Shown here: piece by piece, positions 16,053 to 24,600 of the stretch
How positions within the stretch are numbered: position 1 is the stretch's first letter
Layout of the letters: every line of letters starts with the position of its first letter
Source: UBA5486 sp036744795
Lineage (GTDB): Bacteria > Bacillota > UBA4882 > UBA10575
Reading direction: 5' to 3'
DNA length: 64,000 nucleotides
Assembly (NCBI GenBank): GCA_036744795.1
Contig: DAIOHK010000008.1
Span: forward strand, 1-64,000
Made by a program: the position numbers and the translations under genes
Notes under the pieces: generated by a model
The model's database searches: none
Seen by the model: the letters and a program-made list of their open reading frames with translations, nothing else
What the model was told of the DNA's origin: nothing

Positions 16053-17825
16053 ATGGATAAAAAACCAAATATTTTCGAAGAGCATCTTCACAATGAAAAC
16101 TATCTTGATAAGTTTACGGATAAATTACTAACCCATACGGGGATGATTTACGATGCCGGACGTGAGAAAGAAAGTCTCAACGGGTGGTGGAACTTTGGAA
16201 TTGATCAGTATGATACTTGTCTAAGGGCAAAATGGTTTGAGGAACGATATCAGGATACGGATGGGTACCTTTTACCCATGGATTTCAACTTTGATCAATG
16301 GGAGAAGATATATGTCCCATCATGTTGGAATTTACAGAGGGAAAGATACTTTCTTTACGAGGGTTCTGCAATCTATACTCGAACATTTCGCTATGTTAAA
16401 CAGGGTGAAGAAAGAGTCTTTATCAAATTCTGTGCAGCCAACTATGAGGCTAGAGTCTTTTTAAACAAAGAGTTTATTGGTTTTCATCAGGGAGGGTCGA
16501 CTCCCTTTTATGTTGAAGTTACCGGAGAGCTCCAGGAGGCCAATAGACTGCTAGTAGTAGTGACTAACACTAGAAAAAGGACAAATGTGCCATGCGAGAA
16601 TACTGACTGGTTTAATTATGGCGGAATTTATAGGGATGTAGAGTTAATCCGGGTTCCGGAGACCTTTATTAAAGATTTCCACTTGTATCTTATACCAGAG
16701 AGTAACTTTGGTAAGATATGTTTGAATCTGACTATTGTGGGGAAACAATTGGACGGTGAAGCACTGCTTACCATAGAAGAATTAGAAATTAAAGAACGAA
16801 TACCCGTAAAAGATGGTCAGGGGAGCGTAGAGATTGGGGCCTCTCCCGAACTTTGGAGTCCTGATCTTCCAAAGTTATACGATGTGGAGTTGACGTATGC
16901 CGGAGATCGAATAAAAGAGAAAATTGGATTTAGGGAGATCAAAGTCTTAGGTAAAAAGATAATTCTTAACGGAAAGAAGCTCTTCCTTAAAGGGGTCTGT
17001 GCCCACGAAGAAAGTGTAATAAACGGTAAAGCAGTATCCGAAGAGGAGATTATTGAGAATATACGACTGGCCAAAGAGATGAACTGTAATTACATCCGTC
17101 TCGCTCATTATCCGCACTCGGAAAAAGTTAGTAGAATTGCAGATCAAATTGGGATTATGCTCTGGGAGGAGATCCCTGTTTACTGGGCCATTGATTTTAC
17201 TAATCCAGAGACGTACTGCGATGCCGAGAACCAATTGGCAGAATTGATTATCAGAGACAGAAATAGGGCTAGTGTTATTATCTGGTCAGTAGGAAATGAA
17301 AACGCCGATACCGATGAGAGATTAGCGTTTATGAGCTCATTAGCTCAAAAGTCTAAAGAGCTTGATCCTACACGGCTGGTTTCGGCTGCGTGCCTTATAG
17401 ATCAAGTAGAAAACATTATTAACGACCGGCTTACCGAATACCTGGATGTAATCGGTATTAACGAATATTATGGGTGGTATAACCCGAATTTTAGTAAGCT
17501 TCCGGAACTTTTTGTCAAGAGCCAACCAGATAAACCGGTGATCATTTCGGAGTTTGGTGCCGGAGCAAAAGCTGGTTTTAGGGGAACGGTTGATGATTAT
17601 TTTAGTGAGGGCTGCCAAAAGGAAGTATATAAGAAGCAGATAGAGACCTTTGCTAAAATACCATATATTCAAGGAACTAGCCCCTGGATTCTTTTCGACT
17701 TTAGATGCCCGCGAAGGCTTCATAATTTACAAGATTATTATAATAGGAAGGGTCTCCTCTCTGAGGATAAGAGCTATAAAAAACCAGCTTTTTACGTAAT
17801 GAAGGAGTTTTATGCCAATAAATGA
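16053..17825 (+). CDS. GH2 beta-glucuronidase-like glycosidase
   Basis: This 590-residue cytoplasmic glycoside hydrolase of family 2 is close in length to E. coli beta-glucuronidase. It has an N-terminal sugar-binding domain (SLNGWWNFGIDQ, VPSCWN), an immunoglobulin-like middle domain and a TIM barrel. The acid/base is Glu416 in WSVGNENAD and the nucleophile Glu500 in VIISEFGAG. Near the end, YYNRKGLLSED carries the N-x-K motif that marks uronate recognition in beta-glucuronidases, so glucuronides are favoured over galactosides. With the importer upstream it would split imported glucuronosyl oligosaccharides. The GGAGAG site and ATG are clear. Confidence 0.88.
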   Translation: MDKKPNIFEEHLHNENYLDKFTDKLLTHTGMIYDAGREKESLNGWWNFGIDQYDTCLRAKWFEERYQDTDGYLLPMDFNFDQWEKIYVPSCWNLQRERYFLYEGSAIYTRTFRYVKQGEERVFIKFCAANYEARVFLNKEFIGFHQGGSTPFYVEVTGELQEANRLLVVVTNTRKRTNVPCENTDWFNYGGIYRDVELIRVPETFIKDFHLYLIPESNFGKICLNLTIVGKQLDGEALLTIEELEIKERIPVKDGQGSVEIGASPELWSPDLPKLYDVELTYAGDRIKEKIGFREIKVLGKKIILNGKKLFLKGVCAHEESVINGKAVSEEEIIENIRLAKEMNCNYIRLAHYPHSEKVSRIADQIGIMLWEEIPVYWAIDFTNPETYCDAENQLAELIIRDRNRASVIIWSVGNENADTDERLAFMSSLAQKSKELDPTRLVSAACLIDQVENIINDRLTEYLDVIGINEYYGWYNPNFSKLPELFVKSQPDKPVIISEFGAGAKAGFRGTVDDYFSEGCQKEVYKKQIETFAKIPYIQGTSPWILFDFRCPRRLHNLQDYYNRKGLLSEDKSYKKPAFYVMKEFYANK

Positions 17826-17929
17826 AAAAGCTTGAGAAACCAGTAATTAATCCAACCTTTAAGTTAAAGTCTTTACAGATACGCGAAAACGAGATTCTGC
17901 GAGATAAGAAATTACCACTAATTATTTAA

Positions 17930-18661
17930 TTAAGAAAAAACCTCCTTTAAATCCACGGCTAATCCCGGAAAGACTATGGATTCTGCATTTTCATTCCCTT
18001 TGAAGGTTAGGAGTTCGTCAATCGTATTATTGGTGAAAGTATAAATATAAATCACGGTGGCAGAGGGATTAACCACCCAGTATTCTTTAACCCCACTTTC
18101 CTGGTAAAGGTCTAATTTCTTAATCAGATCCTTGGACTTGGTGGAATCGGAAAGTACTTCTACTACCAATGTAGGAGTTCCTTGGTATCTACCTTTTTCG
18201 TCAATTTTGTCGTGATCACAGATGACCAAAATATCCGGTTGTACTACATTGATCTTTTCATCATTTCCCAGGCGAAAGAGTGTAACATCAAAAGGGGAAA
18301 CCAATGGTTCACATTCTTTCTCTTGGAACCATAAAATAAACTTACCAAAAATCTCCTTGACTGCCTTTTGGTGAGGGTAGAAAGGGGAAGCTAAAAGATA
18401 TAATTCACCATCAATATACTCGTAACGATTATCACTTTCCTTTGTAAGCTTAATAAATTCTTCATAAGTAAGGCGGATGCCATTCGGAGCATATGTAGAT
18501 GAACTTTCATTCAGAATCCAAGGATCACGCTCCTCATTTGCTTGGTATGATATTAGCTTAGCCACTTTTTTACCGTTTTTCGTTATGATAATCTCTTCAC
18601 ATTGGGAAATTTTAAGGTATTTCCCAAAGCTATTTTGAATTTCAGTCGTAGAAACTAGCAC
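17930..18661 (-). CDS. Phd-type antitoxin domain fused to Uma2 nuclease-like domain
   Basis: The N-terminal 40 residues read LVSTTEIQNSFGKYLKISQ followed by EEIIITKNGKKVAKLI, a Phd/YefM-type DNA-binding antitoxin domain. Residues 65-243 match the Uma2 (DUF820) PD-(D/E)XK nuclease fold: EYIDGELYLLASP, VQPDILVICD, TLVVEVLSDSTKSKDLIKKL and YWVVNP. I start at GTG 18661, 6 bases after GGAGGT, where Phd proteins usually begin; an ATG five codons upstream overlaps that site. Uma2 proteins abound in cyanobacteria and some Firmicutes, mostly with unknown roles. Alone on its strand, with a strong promoter and repeated TAGCT sites, it probably regulates itself. Confidence 0.8.
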   Translation of the reverse strand: MLVSTTEIQNSFGKYLKISQCEEIIITKNGKKVAKLISYQANEERDPWILNESSSTYAPNGIRLTYEEFIKLTKESDNRYEYIDGELYLLASPFYPHQKAVKEIFGKFILWFQEKECEPLVSPFDVTLFRLGNDEKINVVQPDILVICDHDKIDEKGRYQGTPTLVVEVLSDSTKSKDLIKKLDLYQESGVKEYWVVNPSATVIYIYTFTNNTIDELLTFKGNENAESIVFPGLAVDLKEVFS

Positions 18662-18678
18662 CCAGGCCACCTCCATTT

Positions 18679-18750
18679 AGCTAAAACTGCAAGTTGATTA
18701 TACCTAACAGCTAAAAGAATGTCAATATATTAGCTATTAAATTAGCTAAT
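18679..18750 (-). promoter_or_regulatory. Consensus promoter with four TAGCT operator motifs
   Basis: On the minus strand TTGACA (18722-18727) and TATAAT (18699-18704) are 17 bp apart, a perfect sigma-A promoter. Four TTAGCTAA-like half-sites surround it, with AGCT cores at 18681, 18711, 18734 and 18746. The last two form the inverted repeat TTAGCTAAT-TTA-ATAGCTAAT. This is the layout expected for autorepression by the Phd domain. Between here and 18959 I see nothing further. Confidence 0.65.
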
Positions 18751-18959
18751 ATATTCCTTAAATATTGCACGTTTTAGCAATCGGAGATTGGACTGGCTAT
18801 TTTGTAATTTAAGGTTTGGATAATGGGAAAATGGATTATTTATTAAGCAAACTATTTACTTAAATGGTAATAAGTATCAAATAGATAATGATAACTTTTT
18901 TCAATTCTAGACGTTAAAGATTATATAAAGGATAACAAGGGGAATGAGGAGGCCTAGTA

Positions 18960-19853
18960 TTGAAGAAACGTATATTGACTCTCTTTGGTTTTGCTTTAGT
19001 TATCATTTTGATTATAGGCTTAGTATTTACCTTGAAAACTAAGTATTTTAAGCTTACTAAGGGAAAAAAAGTAATGGCTGGGTTTGAGGCTTTGATGGTT
19101 AAGAAAAATCTTACTGTAGCAGATGTGATTAATTATCTGGATCAGCATATCAATACAGTTTCCAAGGAAAAGGCGTCACAACTTGTGCTTGGGTTGGAAC
19201 GGGTTCAACAGGATAATCTAACTAAATGGCAGAAGCGTTATGAAGACAGTGTTTTGCAGATGAAGATTGCCAGGAATTTTCAAAGTGAGTGGACGAGGGA
19301 AGAACTTAAGGGTGTTACAGATGAAGATCTAAAGAGAGTATTGCTGGAAACCGTAGAGAATGGTTTTAAGGTAGAAACCGCAGAAGGTTTCTTCTTTCCG
19401 GTGATTGATTATACTTTCTATCGGAAGTATCATTCTGCCATTACTTCGGATTTAATAGTTTATTTTGAGCTTATGGCGGTCGAATCGGAGAAAACTCCGG
19501 TGAAGGATGCTGCATTGATGATTGGTTGGGATGAGATCCTTGACCGGGCAGAGCAGCAGGAAGAGTTTATCCGGGAATATAGCTCTTCGACTCAGGTCGG
19601 AGCGGTGCGGCAATTACTAAAACGCTATGTTACCTTTGCTTTGTATGGCTGTAATAATACACCTTTATTCAGTTACGATACTAAACGGATGAGACTTGAA
19701 GCCAAACAGGCTTATGAAGAGCATGTTCGGGATGGAGAGAAGGGAAGATTCTCCGCACTGATCAAAGAATACCTAAACGTGCTAGAGGAGAACGATTACA
19801 GTTTAACTGCCAAAGTGGATGCCTTTAGAAAGAAGGAGGCTACTGCCTGGTAA
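18960..19853 (+). CDS. Unknown single-pass membrane protein
   Basis: This 297-residue protein has one N-terminal membrane anchor (LTLFGFALVIILIIGLVFTL, residues 5-24) and a charged, mostly helical extracytoplasmic remainder with no Cys pairs or repeats. The TTG start follows GAGGAGG. Segments such as VMAGFEALMVKKNLTVADVI and ARNFQSEWTREELKGVTDED suggest a folded alpha-helical domain. I do not recognise the family. It is transcribed alone. Confidence 0.65.
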   Translation: MKKRILTLFGFALVIILIIGLVFTLKTKYFKLTKGKKVMAGFEALMVKKNLTVADVINYLDQHINTVSKEKASQLVLGLERVQQDNLTKWQKRYEDSVLQMKIARNFQSEWTREELKGVTDEDLKRVLLETVENGFKVETAEGFFFPVIDYTFYRKYHSAITSDLIVYFELMAVESEKTPVKDAALMIGWDEILDRAEQQEEFIREYSSSTQVGAVRQLLKRYVTFALYGCNNTPLFSYDTKRMRLEAKQAYEEHVRDGEKGRFSALIKEYLNVLEENDYSLTAKVDAFRKKEATAW

Positions 19854-19885
19854 ATAGGGGCTATTTTCTAGGTAGTCCACCACCC

Positions 19886-20260
19886 CAGCTTTGCTGGGGC
19901 ATATGAAAGAATGAAAATACAATTTAAGTTATAATCTTCGCCTGGTCTGAAGTTGTTTCCTGGTTCACGAGAATTTCTTCAAGCATTCTAAGGTTCAGCT
20001 CCGGTTGAAATCTGGTAGTTGTTCACGCTGGCTACCTACAGATATCACGAAGTGAACTGAATCAAAGCCAGGTGAAGCAACAAGCAATGAAGTCCGCTTT
20101 ATAGTCCATTCTGGACAAAAAGCGGCTCGCGACCTCCCTGTCGCTCGGCCCAATTTCAACCTCCGCTTCACCAAGAATGCTAATAAAGAAATTCAATTTC
20201 ACTGCTGAAACAACATTCTGACCAGGCTGGGTAAAGAATAACAGGGATTACTAAAGAATA
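19886..20260. repeat. Large foldback element with nested H3 hairpin
   Basis: The left arm 19940-20015 and the right arm 20151-20227 are inverted copies of each other over about 75 bp with interruptions. Shared blocks include GCCTGGTC, TTGTTTC, GAATTTCTT, AGCATTCT and GGTTGAAAT. The centre holds the family H hairpin H3 (20018-20081: GTTG-TTCAC-G-CTGGCT with AGCCAG-GTGAA-G-CAAC) and another stem (CCGCTTT ... AAAGCGG, about 20095-20135). Just before it, 19892-19923 has a CCCAGC-TTT-GCTGGG hairpin and a GAAAGAATGAAAATACAA block shared with 24.5 kb. It has no coding potential. Confidence 0.7.
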
Positions 20261-20365
20261 ATCAGTGTATTTTCTAGGTAGAAGAGATGGTTAAGACTAG
20301 AGGAATGGAAAACCATTGGTGACCTCAGAAAAGCGTTAGGGGAATTTGAGTCCACAGAGAGGAAT

Positions 20366-20402
20366 AATAGTAAAACCGCCTTTAATGGGCGGTTTTACTA
20401 TT
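20366..20402 (+). terminator. Strong symmetrical terminator
   Basis: AATAGTAAAACCGCC and GGCGGTTTTACTATT form a 15-bp stem with a TTTAATG loop, followed by TTGT. No gene ends within 500 bp upstream, so it may end read-through from the 18960 gene or a transcript of the foldback element. Confidence 0.65.
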
Positions 20403-20704
20403 GTAGGACTTATTAATCCGATGGGTGTTGCGAAACCCAGTTTCTGGTGGCTAATTTCAATAGGTTTGTATGACTGGAAAATGGAGGGAATTATTAAACA
20501 GGATTCATTTTAAAAGTAATATTTAAGCTGATCTTAAGTAAATTACTGCTTTACAGCATAGGATATAAAGTTGATAGTTGATGATAAAAAAACTATTCAA
20601 ACTGTTTGTCAAAAAATTCAAATAGGTGCTTGACAAATGGCAAAGCAGAGATGATCATTCGGATGGCCCGTCAAGAAAAAAAGATAAATAAAGGAGGATT
20701 TTCA

Positions 20705-21262
20705 TTGAAACGGGTAGCCTTCTGTATTGCTCTATTATTAATTTTTACCGGATCATCGGTTGTATTTGCGGAGGATAGTGTTGGGTCGAAATATTCCCAT
20801 TTATCGTTGGGGTTCAATTTAAATAATTTTCATCATGACTTTGGTTTTGGTGTCAACTTGACTACTCCTTACTTTTTAAACAACAGAGTTGCGGTTAGAT
20901 TTTCTGCTAATTCATCATATTTTGAAGGGATTCCCATAAATAAAACAGAGTATGATTGGATGCCATATACCATATATAAACTTGGGATTATTGGTACCAG
21001 TGCGATGATTAATGATTTGATTCGTTTGTATGGTGAGGGAGGAGTCATTTTTATTATTCCCAATAGTTGTTTTTCTGAAAAAAATGGTTTAGGGGGTTAC
21101 GGGCATTTTGGCTTTGAGTTCTCTGTGGATAGTTGTTCCCCAGTATGTTATTTTATTGAACTAGGAAGTGTGGGAACTAGTGCAAGAGCGGAAAAAATAC
21201 TTAATAAACCTATCTATGCAAATGGATTTGCTACATCGGTGGGATTGCGTTATCATTTCTAA
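20705..21262 (+). CDS. Small secreted outer-membrane-like beta-barrel protein
   Basis: The TTG start at 20705 follows AAAGGAGG; a longer frame from 20606 has no ribosome site. The 185-residue product has a clear signal peptide (RVAFCIALLLIFTGSSVVFA, cleavage near FAED). Its mature part is made of alternating amphipathic strands rich in Gly, Phe and Tyr and ends GFATSVGLRYHF, with the terminal aromatic residue typical of outer-membrane barrels. Its length suits an 8-stranded barrel. Such proteins occur in diderm Firmicutes. Function unknown. The 20403-20704 stretch upstream shows no other feature. Confidence 0.65.
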   Translation: MKRVAFCIALLLIFTGSSVVFAEDSVGSKYSHLSLGFNLNNFHHDFGFGVNLTTPYFLNNRVAVRFSANSSYFEGIPINKTEYDWMPYTIYKLGIIGTSAMINDLIRLYGEGGVIFIIPNSCFSEKNGLGGYGHFGFEFSVDSCSPVCYFIELGSVGTSARAEKILNKPIYANGFATSVGLRYHF

Positions 21263-21345
21263 TTTATGAATTCCCTCTATTAGGAACCAGCTTTTTATTT
21301 TCTGGGTATAGTTTTTACAAGAAACGATAAAGATTTGAATTAAAG

Positions 21346-21381
21346 CGAGACGGCGTATAGCTTATACGCCGTCTCGTTTTA
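21346..21381 (+). terminator. Terminator after the beta-barrel gene
   Basis: CGAGACGGCGTATA and its complement TATACGCCGTCTCG form a 14-bp GC-rich stem with a 2-3 base loop, followed by TTTT. Confidence 0.8.
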
Positions 21382-21532
21382 CGCGGCTATGGGGCATGAG
21401 TAATACTTTATTAAGATGAAATAATTGCGTACACCCTTACTATTAAATTCTAATAGTACTCAGGTTGAGGAATTCTATAATTATCTTAATAACAGGAAAT
21501 TGTTTGGGAGGTAAAGATTAAGCATATTAATA

Positions 21533-21593
21533 TTGACATGGAGTTGCTATGCTTATATACTAAATTAGTAATTAACTAAGCTACTAGACTAGT
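21533..21593 (+). promoter_or_regulatory. Promoter with two ACTA-N3-TAGT operators
   Basis: TTGACA (21533-21538) and TATACT (21556-21561) are 17 bp apart. Two identical-type palindromes, ACTAAATTAGT (21559-21569) and ACTAGACTAGT (21583-21593), lie 24 bp apart, the first touching the -10 box. Each is followed by AATTA. This predicts repression by a dimeric regulator bound on one face of the helix. No regulator gene is adjacent. Confidence 0.65.
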
Positions 21594-21614
21594 AATTATG
21601 AGGAGGTACAAAAT

Positions 21615-22094
21615 ATGAAGATACCGACTACTTTAAAACACAAACCAGTTATTGTCTGCGAAAACTATGAAAATGTGGATGGTAGAGATGCTTATCATTC
21701 GGATGCAAAAGGTCTTTCTCTAGGATTAGCACAGTGGAATGACCGGGGAAAGGTAGATATCTCAGCTAAAGTATGGAGACATACCGGAGAAAAATGGTCA
21801 AGACAGTCTGAGGAATTGCCACTTCACCGTGTACTAGACCTAGCAATTCTCGTATGTCGAGCAAAGCTTCATTTTACAGAGGCTTATCGTTATGAGAACC
21901 TATATGATCCGGAAAAACCGGAGATCGATCGGGTAGGTTTACAGGGGGATGCTATGACAGTAGCGGTATGTACGGATAATGAAAAGATTAATCAGGATAT
22001 TAAATTATTCAGTCAAGCACTAAGTGATGATGATGAACTAATTGCCGAACGTTTGCGTATATTAGCACGAATCTTAAAAGAGATGGGCTATTAA
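21615..22094 (+). CDS. DUF6530-like conserved protein
   Basis: This 159-residue soluble protein starts MKIPTTLKHKPVIVCENY and contains GLSLGLAQWNDRGKVDISAK, VWRHTGEKWSRQSEELP, the helix LHRVLDLAILVCRAKL, and an acidic end with QALSDDDELIAERLRILARI. It resembles the DUF6530 family, found in Firmicutes, which has no assigned function. A GAGGAGG site precedes the ATG. The tightly controlled promoter upstream suggests an inducible response gene, possibly stress related (inference). Confidence 0.7.
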   Translation: MKIPTTLKHKPVIVCENYENVDGRDAYHSDAKGLSLGLAQWNDRGKVDISAKVWRHTGEKWSRQSEELPLHRVLDLAILVCRAKLHFTEAYRYENLYDPEKPEIDRVGLQGDAMTVAVCTDNEKINQDIKLFSQALSDDDELIAERLRILARILKEMGY

Positions 22095-22255
22095 CCTTTT
22101 CTTACCCTATTTAGGTGACAGGTTTGAGGAAGAACGGTTTACAGTAGAAAAGAGGTTAAAGGGATAACGATACAAGGTTTAATTAAAAGCATTGCTGAGC
22201 AGTAGAAATGTATGAGGAGTAGACAGAAAACAGAAGATAAAAAGCGGTGATATCT

Positions 22256-22609
22256 ATGGATAGAAAAAAAGAGTTAAAATTGCAGTATAGGCAGATGAAA
22301 CCGGAGATGGGGATCTTTATAATTCGCTTGCATTCCGGTAATAAATGTTATCTTGAAGCAACACCGAATTTATGGGGAACACTCAATAGTACTAAGTTTA
22401 AATTAAGAGCCGGACTCCACCCCAATCGGGAGCTGCAAAAGGAGTGGCGGGAATATGGGGAAGCAAGTTTCACCTTTGAGATCCCGGAGAAACTCGAATA
22501 CGATAAAGATGATGAAGCAAAGACCGACTATACAGAAGAGTTGACCTTGTTACAAATGATGTGGGAAGAAAAACTGGCAAAAGAAGATATGGAACTATAT
22601 AAAAAATAA
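22256..22609 (+). CDS. GIY-YIG nuclease-like small protein
   Basis: This 117-residue protein starts MDRKKELKLQYRQMKPEMGI and contains GIFIIRLHSGNKCYLEATPN, FKLRAGLHPNRELQKEW and LLQMMWEEKLAKEDMELYKK. Close relatives are annotated as GIY-YIG family proteins: GIF/CYLE replaces GIY/YIG, followed by an Arg and a Glu at plausible catalytic spacing. Nuclease activity is uncertain because the signature is degenerate. I start at ATG 22256; GTG 22247 is also possible. It lies among DNA-maintenance-type genes (tag follows). Confidence 0.7.
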   Translation: MDRKKELKLQYRQMKPEMGIFIIRLHSGNKCYLEATPNLWGTLNSTKFKLRAGLHPNRELQKEWREYGEASFTFEIPEKLEYDKDDEAKTDYTEELTLLQMMWEEKLAKEDMELYKK

Positions 22610-22677
22610 TCGTAATAAAACGAAGGCTTAGCCTTTAAATGGATCTAGATGTAAAAGAAATAAGGGGAGTTAGCATA

Positions 22678-23244
22678 ATGCAAAGATGTTCATGGTGTGG
22701 AAATCATGATCTTTATATCAAATACCATGATGAAGAGTGGGGTGTACCGGTCATTGATGATCGGAAGCATTTTGAGTTTTTAGTCTTAGAATCTGCGCAG
22801 GCTGGTTTAAGTTGGCTAACGATTTTAAAGAAACGGGAGTGTTACAGGGAAGAATATGAAAATTTTGATCCTAGAATAGTAGCTAATTTTTCTGAGGAGA
22901 AAATCAAAGAACTTTTAAAACATAAAGGAATTATCAAAAACGAAAGGAAAATAAGAGCATCAATTAATAATGCCCAGCGATTTCTTGAAATTCAAGAAGA
23001 GTTTGGTAGCTTCACGAAGTATATATGGCGATTTGTTGATGATCAACCAGTGATTAATTTGTGGAAAAAGGAAGCGGAGATCCCGGCAAAAACTGCTTTA
23101 TCTGAAGCTGTAAGTAAAGATTTAAAAAAGAGAGGTTTTAAATTTTTAGGCCCGATTATCGTATACTCACATTTGCAGGCTACCGGGTTAGTTAATGACC
23201 ATATTGTAGATTGCTTCCGCTATAAACAGCTTAAAAATATTTAG
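22678..23244 (+). CDS. tag: DNA-3-methyladenine glycosylase I
   Basis: This 188-residue base-excision-repair enzyme removes N3-methyladenine. The zinc-binding set of the Tag family is exactly placed: Cys4 and His17 in MQRCSWCGNHDLYIKYHDEE, and the C-terminal His and Cys in VNDHIVDCFRY. The catalytic-pocket Glu lies in LVLESAQAGLSWLTIL. I start at ATG 22678 after GGGGAG; the in-frame ATG at 22639 adds 13 residues not found in the family. It is a stand-alone gene. Confidence 0.93.
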   Translation: MQRCSWCGNHDLYIKYHDEEWGVPVIDDRKHFEFLVLESAQAGLSWLTILKKRECYREEYENFDPRIVANFSEEKIKELLKHKGIIKNERKIRASINNAQRFLEIQEEFGSFTKYIWRFVDDQPVINLWKKEAEIPAKTALSEAVSKDLKKRGFKFLGPIIVYSHLQATGLVNDHIVDCFRYKQLKNI

Positions 23245-23301
23245 TGCCAGTTGATAAAAAGGTTTGAACCAAATTTATTATAGAAAGAAGATAATTTAGG
23301 T

Positions 23302-23673
23302 TTGGAAAAAACAAAGTGGAAAGAGAAAGTTAAGAATCTAAAAAAAGACACATACATACTTTACTTAGCCTTAAAAAGTGATAGCGTTCCTTGGTATTCC
23401 AAGTTGTTTATTGGTTTAATTGTGGGTTATGCTTTTAGTCCGATCGATTTAATCCCGGATTTTATTCCTGTTTTGGGTTATGTAGATGATATGATTCTGT
23501 TACCACTAGGGATAATTTTGGCTTTTAAAATGATTCCTTCATCGGTTATAGAGGAATTAAGAGCAAAGGTTGATGAAAATTTAGGAAAAAAACAAAGTCG
23601 GTTTGCTGCTGCAGTAATTGTGTTTTTATGGATTTTGCTAATCAGTGCTATTTTAGATAAAATATTACGATAA
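23302..23673 (+). CDS. YkvA-like DUF1232 membrane protein
   Basis: This 123-residue protein has the DUF1232 core: DTYILYLALKSDSVPWYSKL, then YAFSPIDLIPDFIPVLGYVD and DMILLPLGIILAFKMIP. It has two or three membrane-associated helices and a final hydrophobic helix. The SPIDLIPDFIP-x-x-G-x-x-D signature is diagnostic. The function of YkvA proteins is unknown. Translation starts at TTG after AGAAAGAAG-type sequence. Confidence 0.88.
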   Translation: MEKTKWKEKVKNLKKDTYILYLALKSDSVPWYSKLFIGLIVGYAFSPIDLIPDFIPVLGYVDDMILLPLGIILAFKMIPSSVIEELRAKVDENLGKKQSRFAAAVIVFLWILLISAILDKILR

Positions 23674-23860
23674 TTGAGGATAATTTATAGCAACAAGGAA
23701 ATAAAAATATATAAGCAAAGAATTTATTATTCAAAGTCAAACGGGGAATCTTTTGAAATGGGAAAAGTTTTTAACCTCCATTTTTTATATGTTTAAGATA
23801 TAATACTAGATAATAAGCAAAACAATTAGCAGAATAAGCCGTATCTATGGAGGGGTTTTG

Positions 23861-24448
23861 ATGAAAACGAAAATAGCTAAAGTGATTAGTATTATAACCG
23901 TTGTTCCTTTTTCGGCATTAAGTCTATTAACTACTGTATTTTTATTTAAAGATACTGTCTTTGTGGGTAATTCTCATTGGTATGGGATTTCAATCTTATG
24001 TTTAACAGTGATTCCGCTATCAGCGTATATCTTAAAAAACTTTATACCTTTTTATAAGAATCAAGGAAGGCGTGGGGAGCGAAGGTTAGCTTTTATAATG
24101 GGGATTATAGGTCAAGTTTCAGGAATGATCACAGCATTTATTTTTAATGCCCCAAAGGGGGTAAAAATCATATTCTTTGCTTATTTTTTATCAGGTTTAG
24201 TCCTATCATCTACTAATGCGATTATTAAATTTAAAGCGAGTGGTCATGCTTGTGGTGTATCGGGACCATTAGCTCTTTTGTTTTATTTTTTTAGTTACCG
24301 GATTTGGCCTGCGGTTTTAATATTACCCCTGGTATTTTGGGCAAGGTTGCAATTAAAGAGACATACTATTAGGGAGTTATTTTCAGGTACATTTATTGGA
24401 GTAATCTATACATTAATAGTTATAGCGGTCTCTACGGGGTCTATATAA
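23861..24448 (+). CDS. Unknown multi-pass membrane protein
   Basis: This 195-residue protein has about six membrane segments: residues 7-29, 37-57, 78-98, 102-120, 136-160 and 170-190. There is a basic loop KNQGRRGERRLAF between the second and third. I do not recognise it. The ATG follows GGAGGGG. The topology resembles small PAP2-like or rhomboid-like hydrophobic proteins, but no active-site motif is visible, so no function is proposed. Confidence 0.65.
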   Translation: MKTKIAKVISIITVVPFSALSLLTTVFLFKDTVFVGNSHWYGISILCLTVIPLSAYILKNFIPFYKNQGRRGERRLAFIMGIIGQVSGMITAFIFNAPKGVKIIFFAYFLSGLVLSSTNAIIKFKASGHACGVSGPLALLFYFFSYRIWPAVLILPLVFWARLQLKRHTIRELFSGTFIGVIYTLIVIAVSTGSI

Positions 24449-24514
24449 TTTTTTAGGAAAGGTTTAATAAACCGCTGCAAGTAAGAATTAAGCTATCTAA
24501 AATAGATTACTTAG

Positions 24515-24600
24515 TAGTTGCCCACGCTGGCTATCGCCCGCGCACATGAAAGAATGAAAATACAAATCTTATCTACAGCTTTCAAAGGCTGGGGCAGTTT
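24515..24600. repeat. Degenerate family H unit (H8)
   Basis: The left arm GTTG-CCCAC-G-CTGGCT fits the H pattern, and the loop has GCACATGAAAGAATGAAAAT, closely matching the sequence at 19900-19920. The right arm (AAAGGCTGGGGCAG) pairs only partly. It overlaps the start of a doubtful reading frame. Confidence 0.5.

Noticed and set aside
20240..20365. Riboswitch between the foldback element and terminator
   Set aside because: ATGGTT/AACCAT and GAGG/CCTC pairs exist, but I could not match any known aptamer consensus and no gene follows within the transcript.
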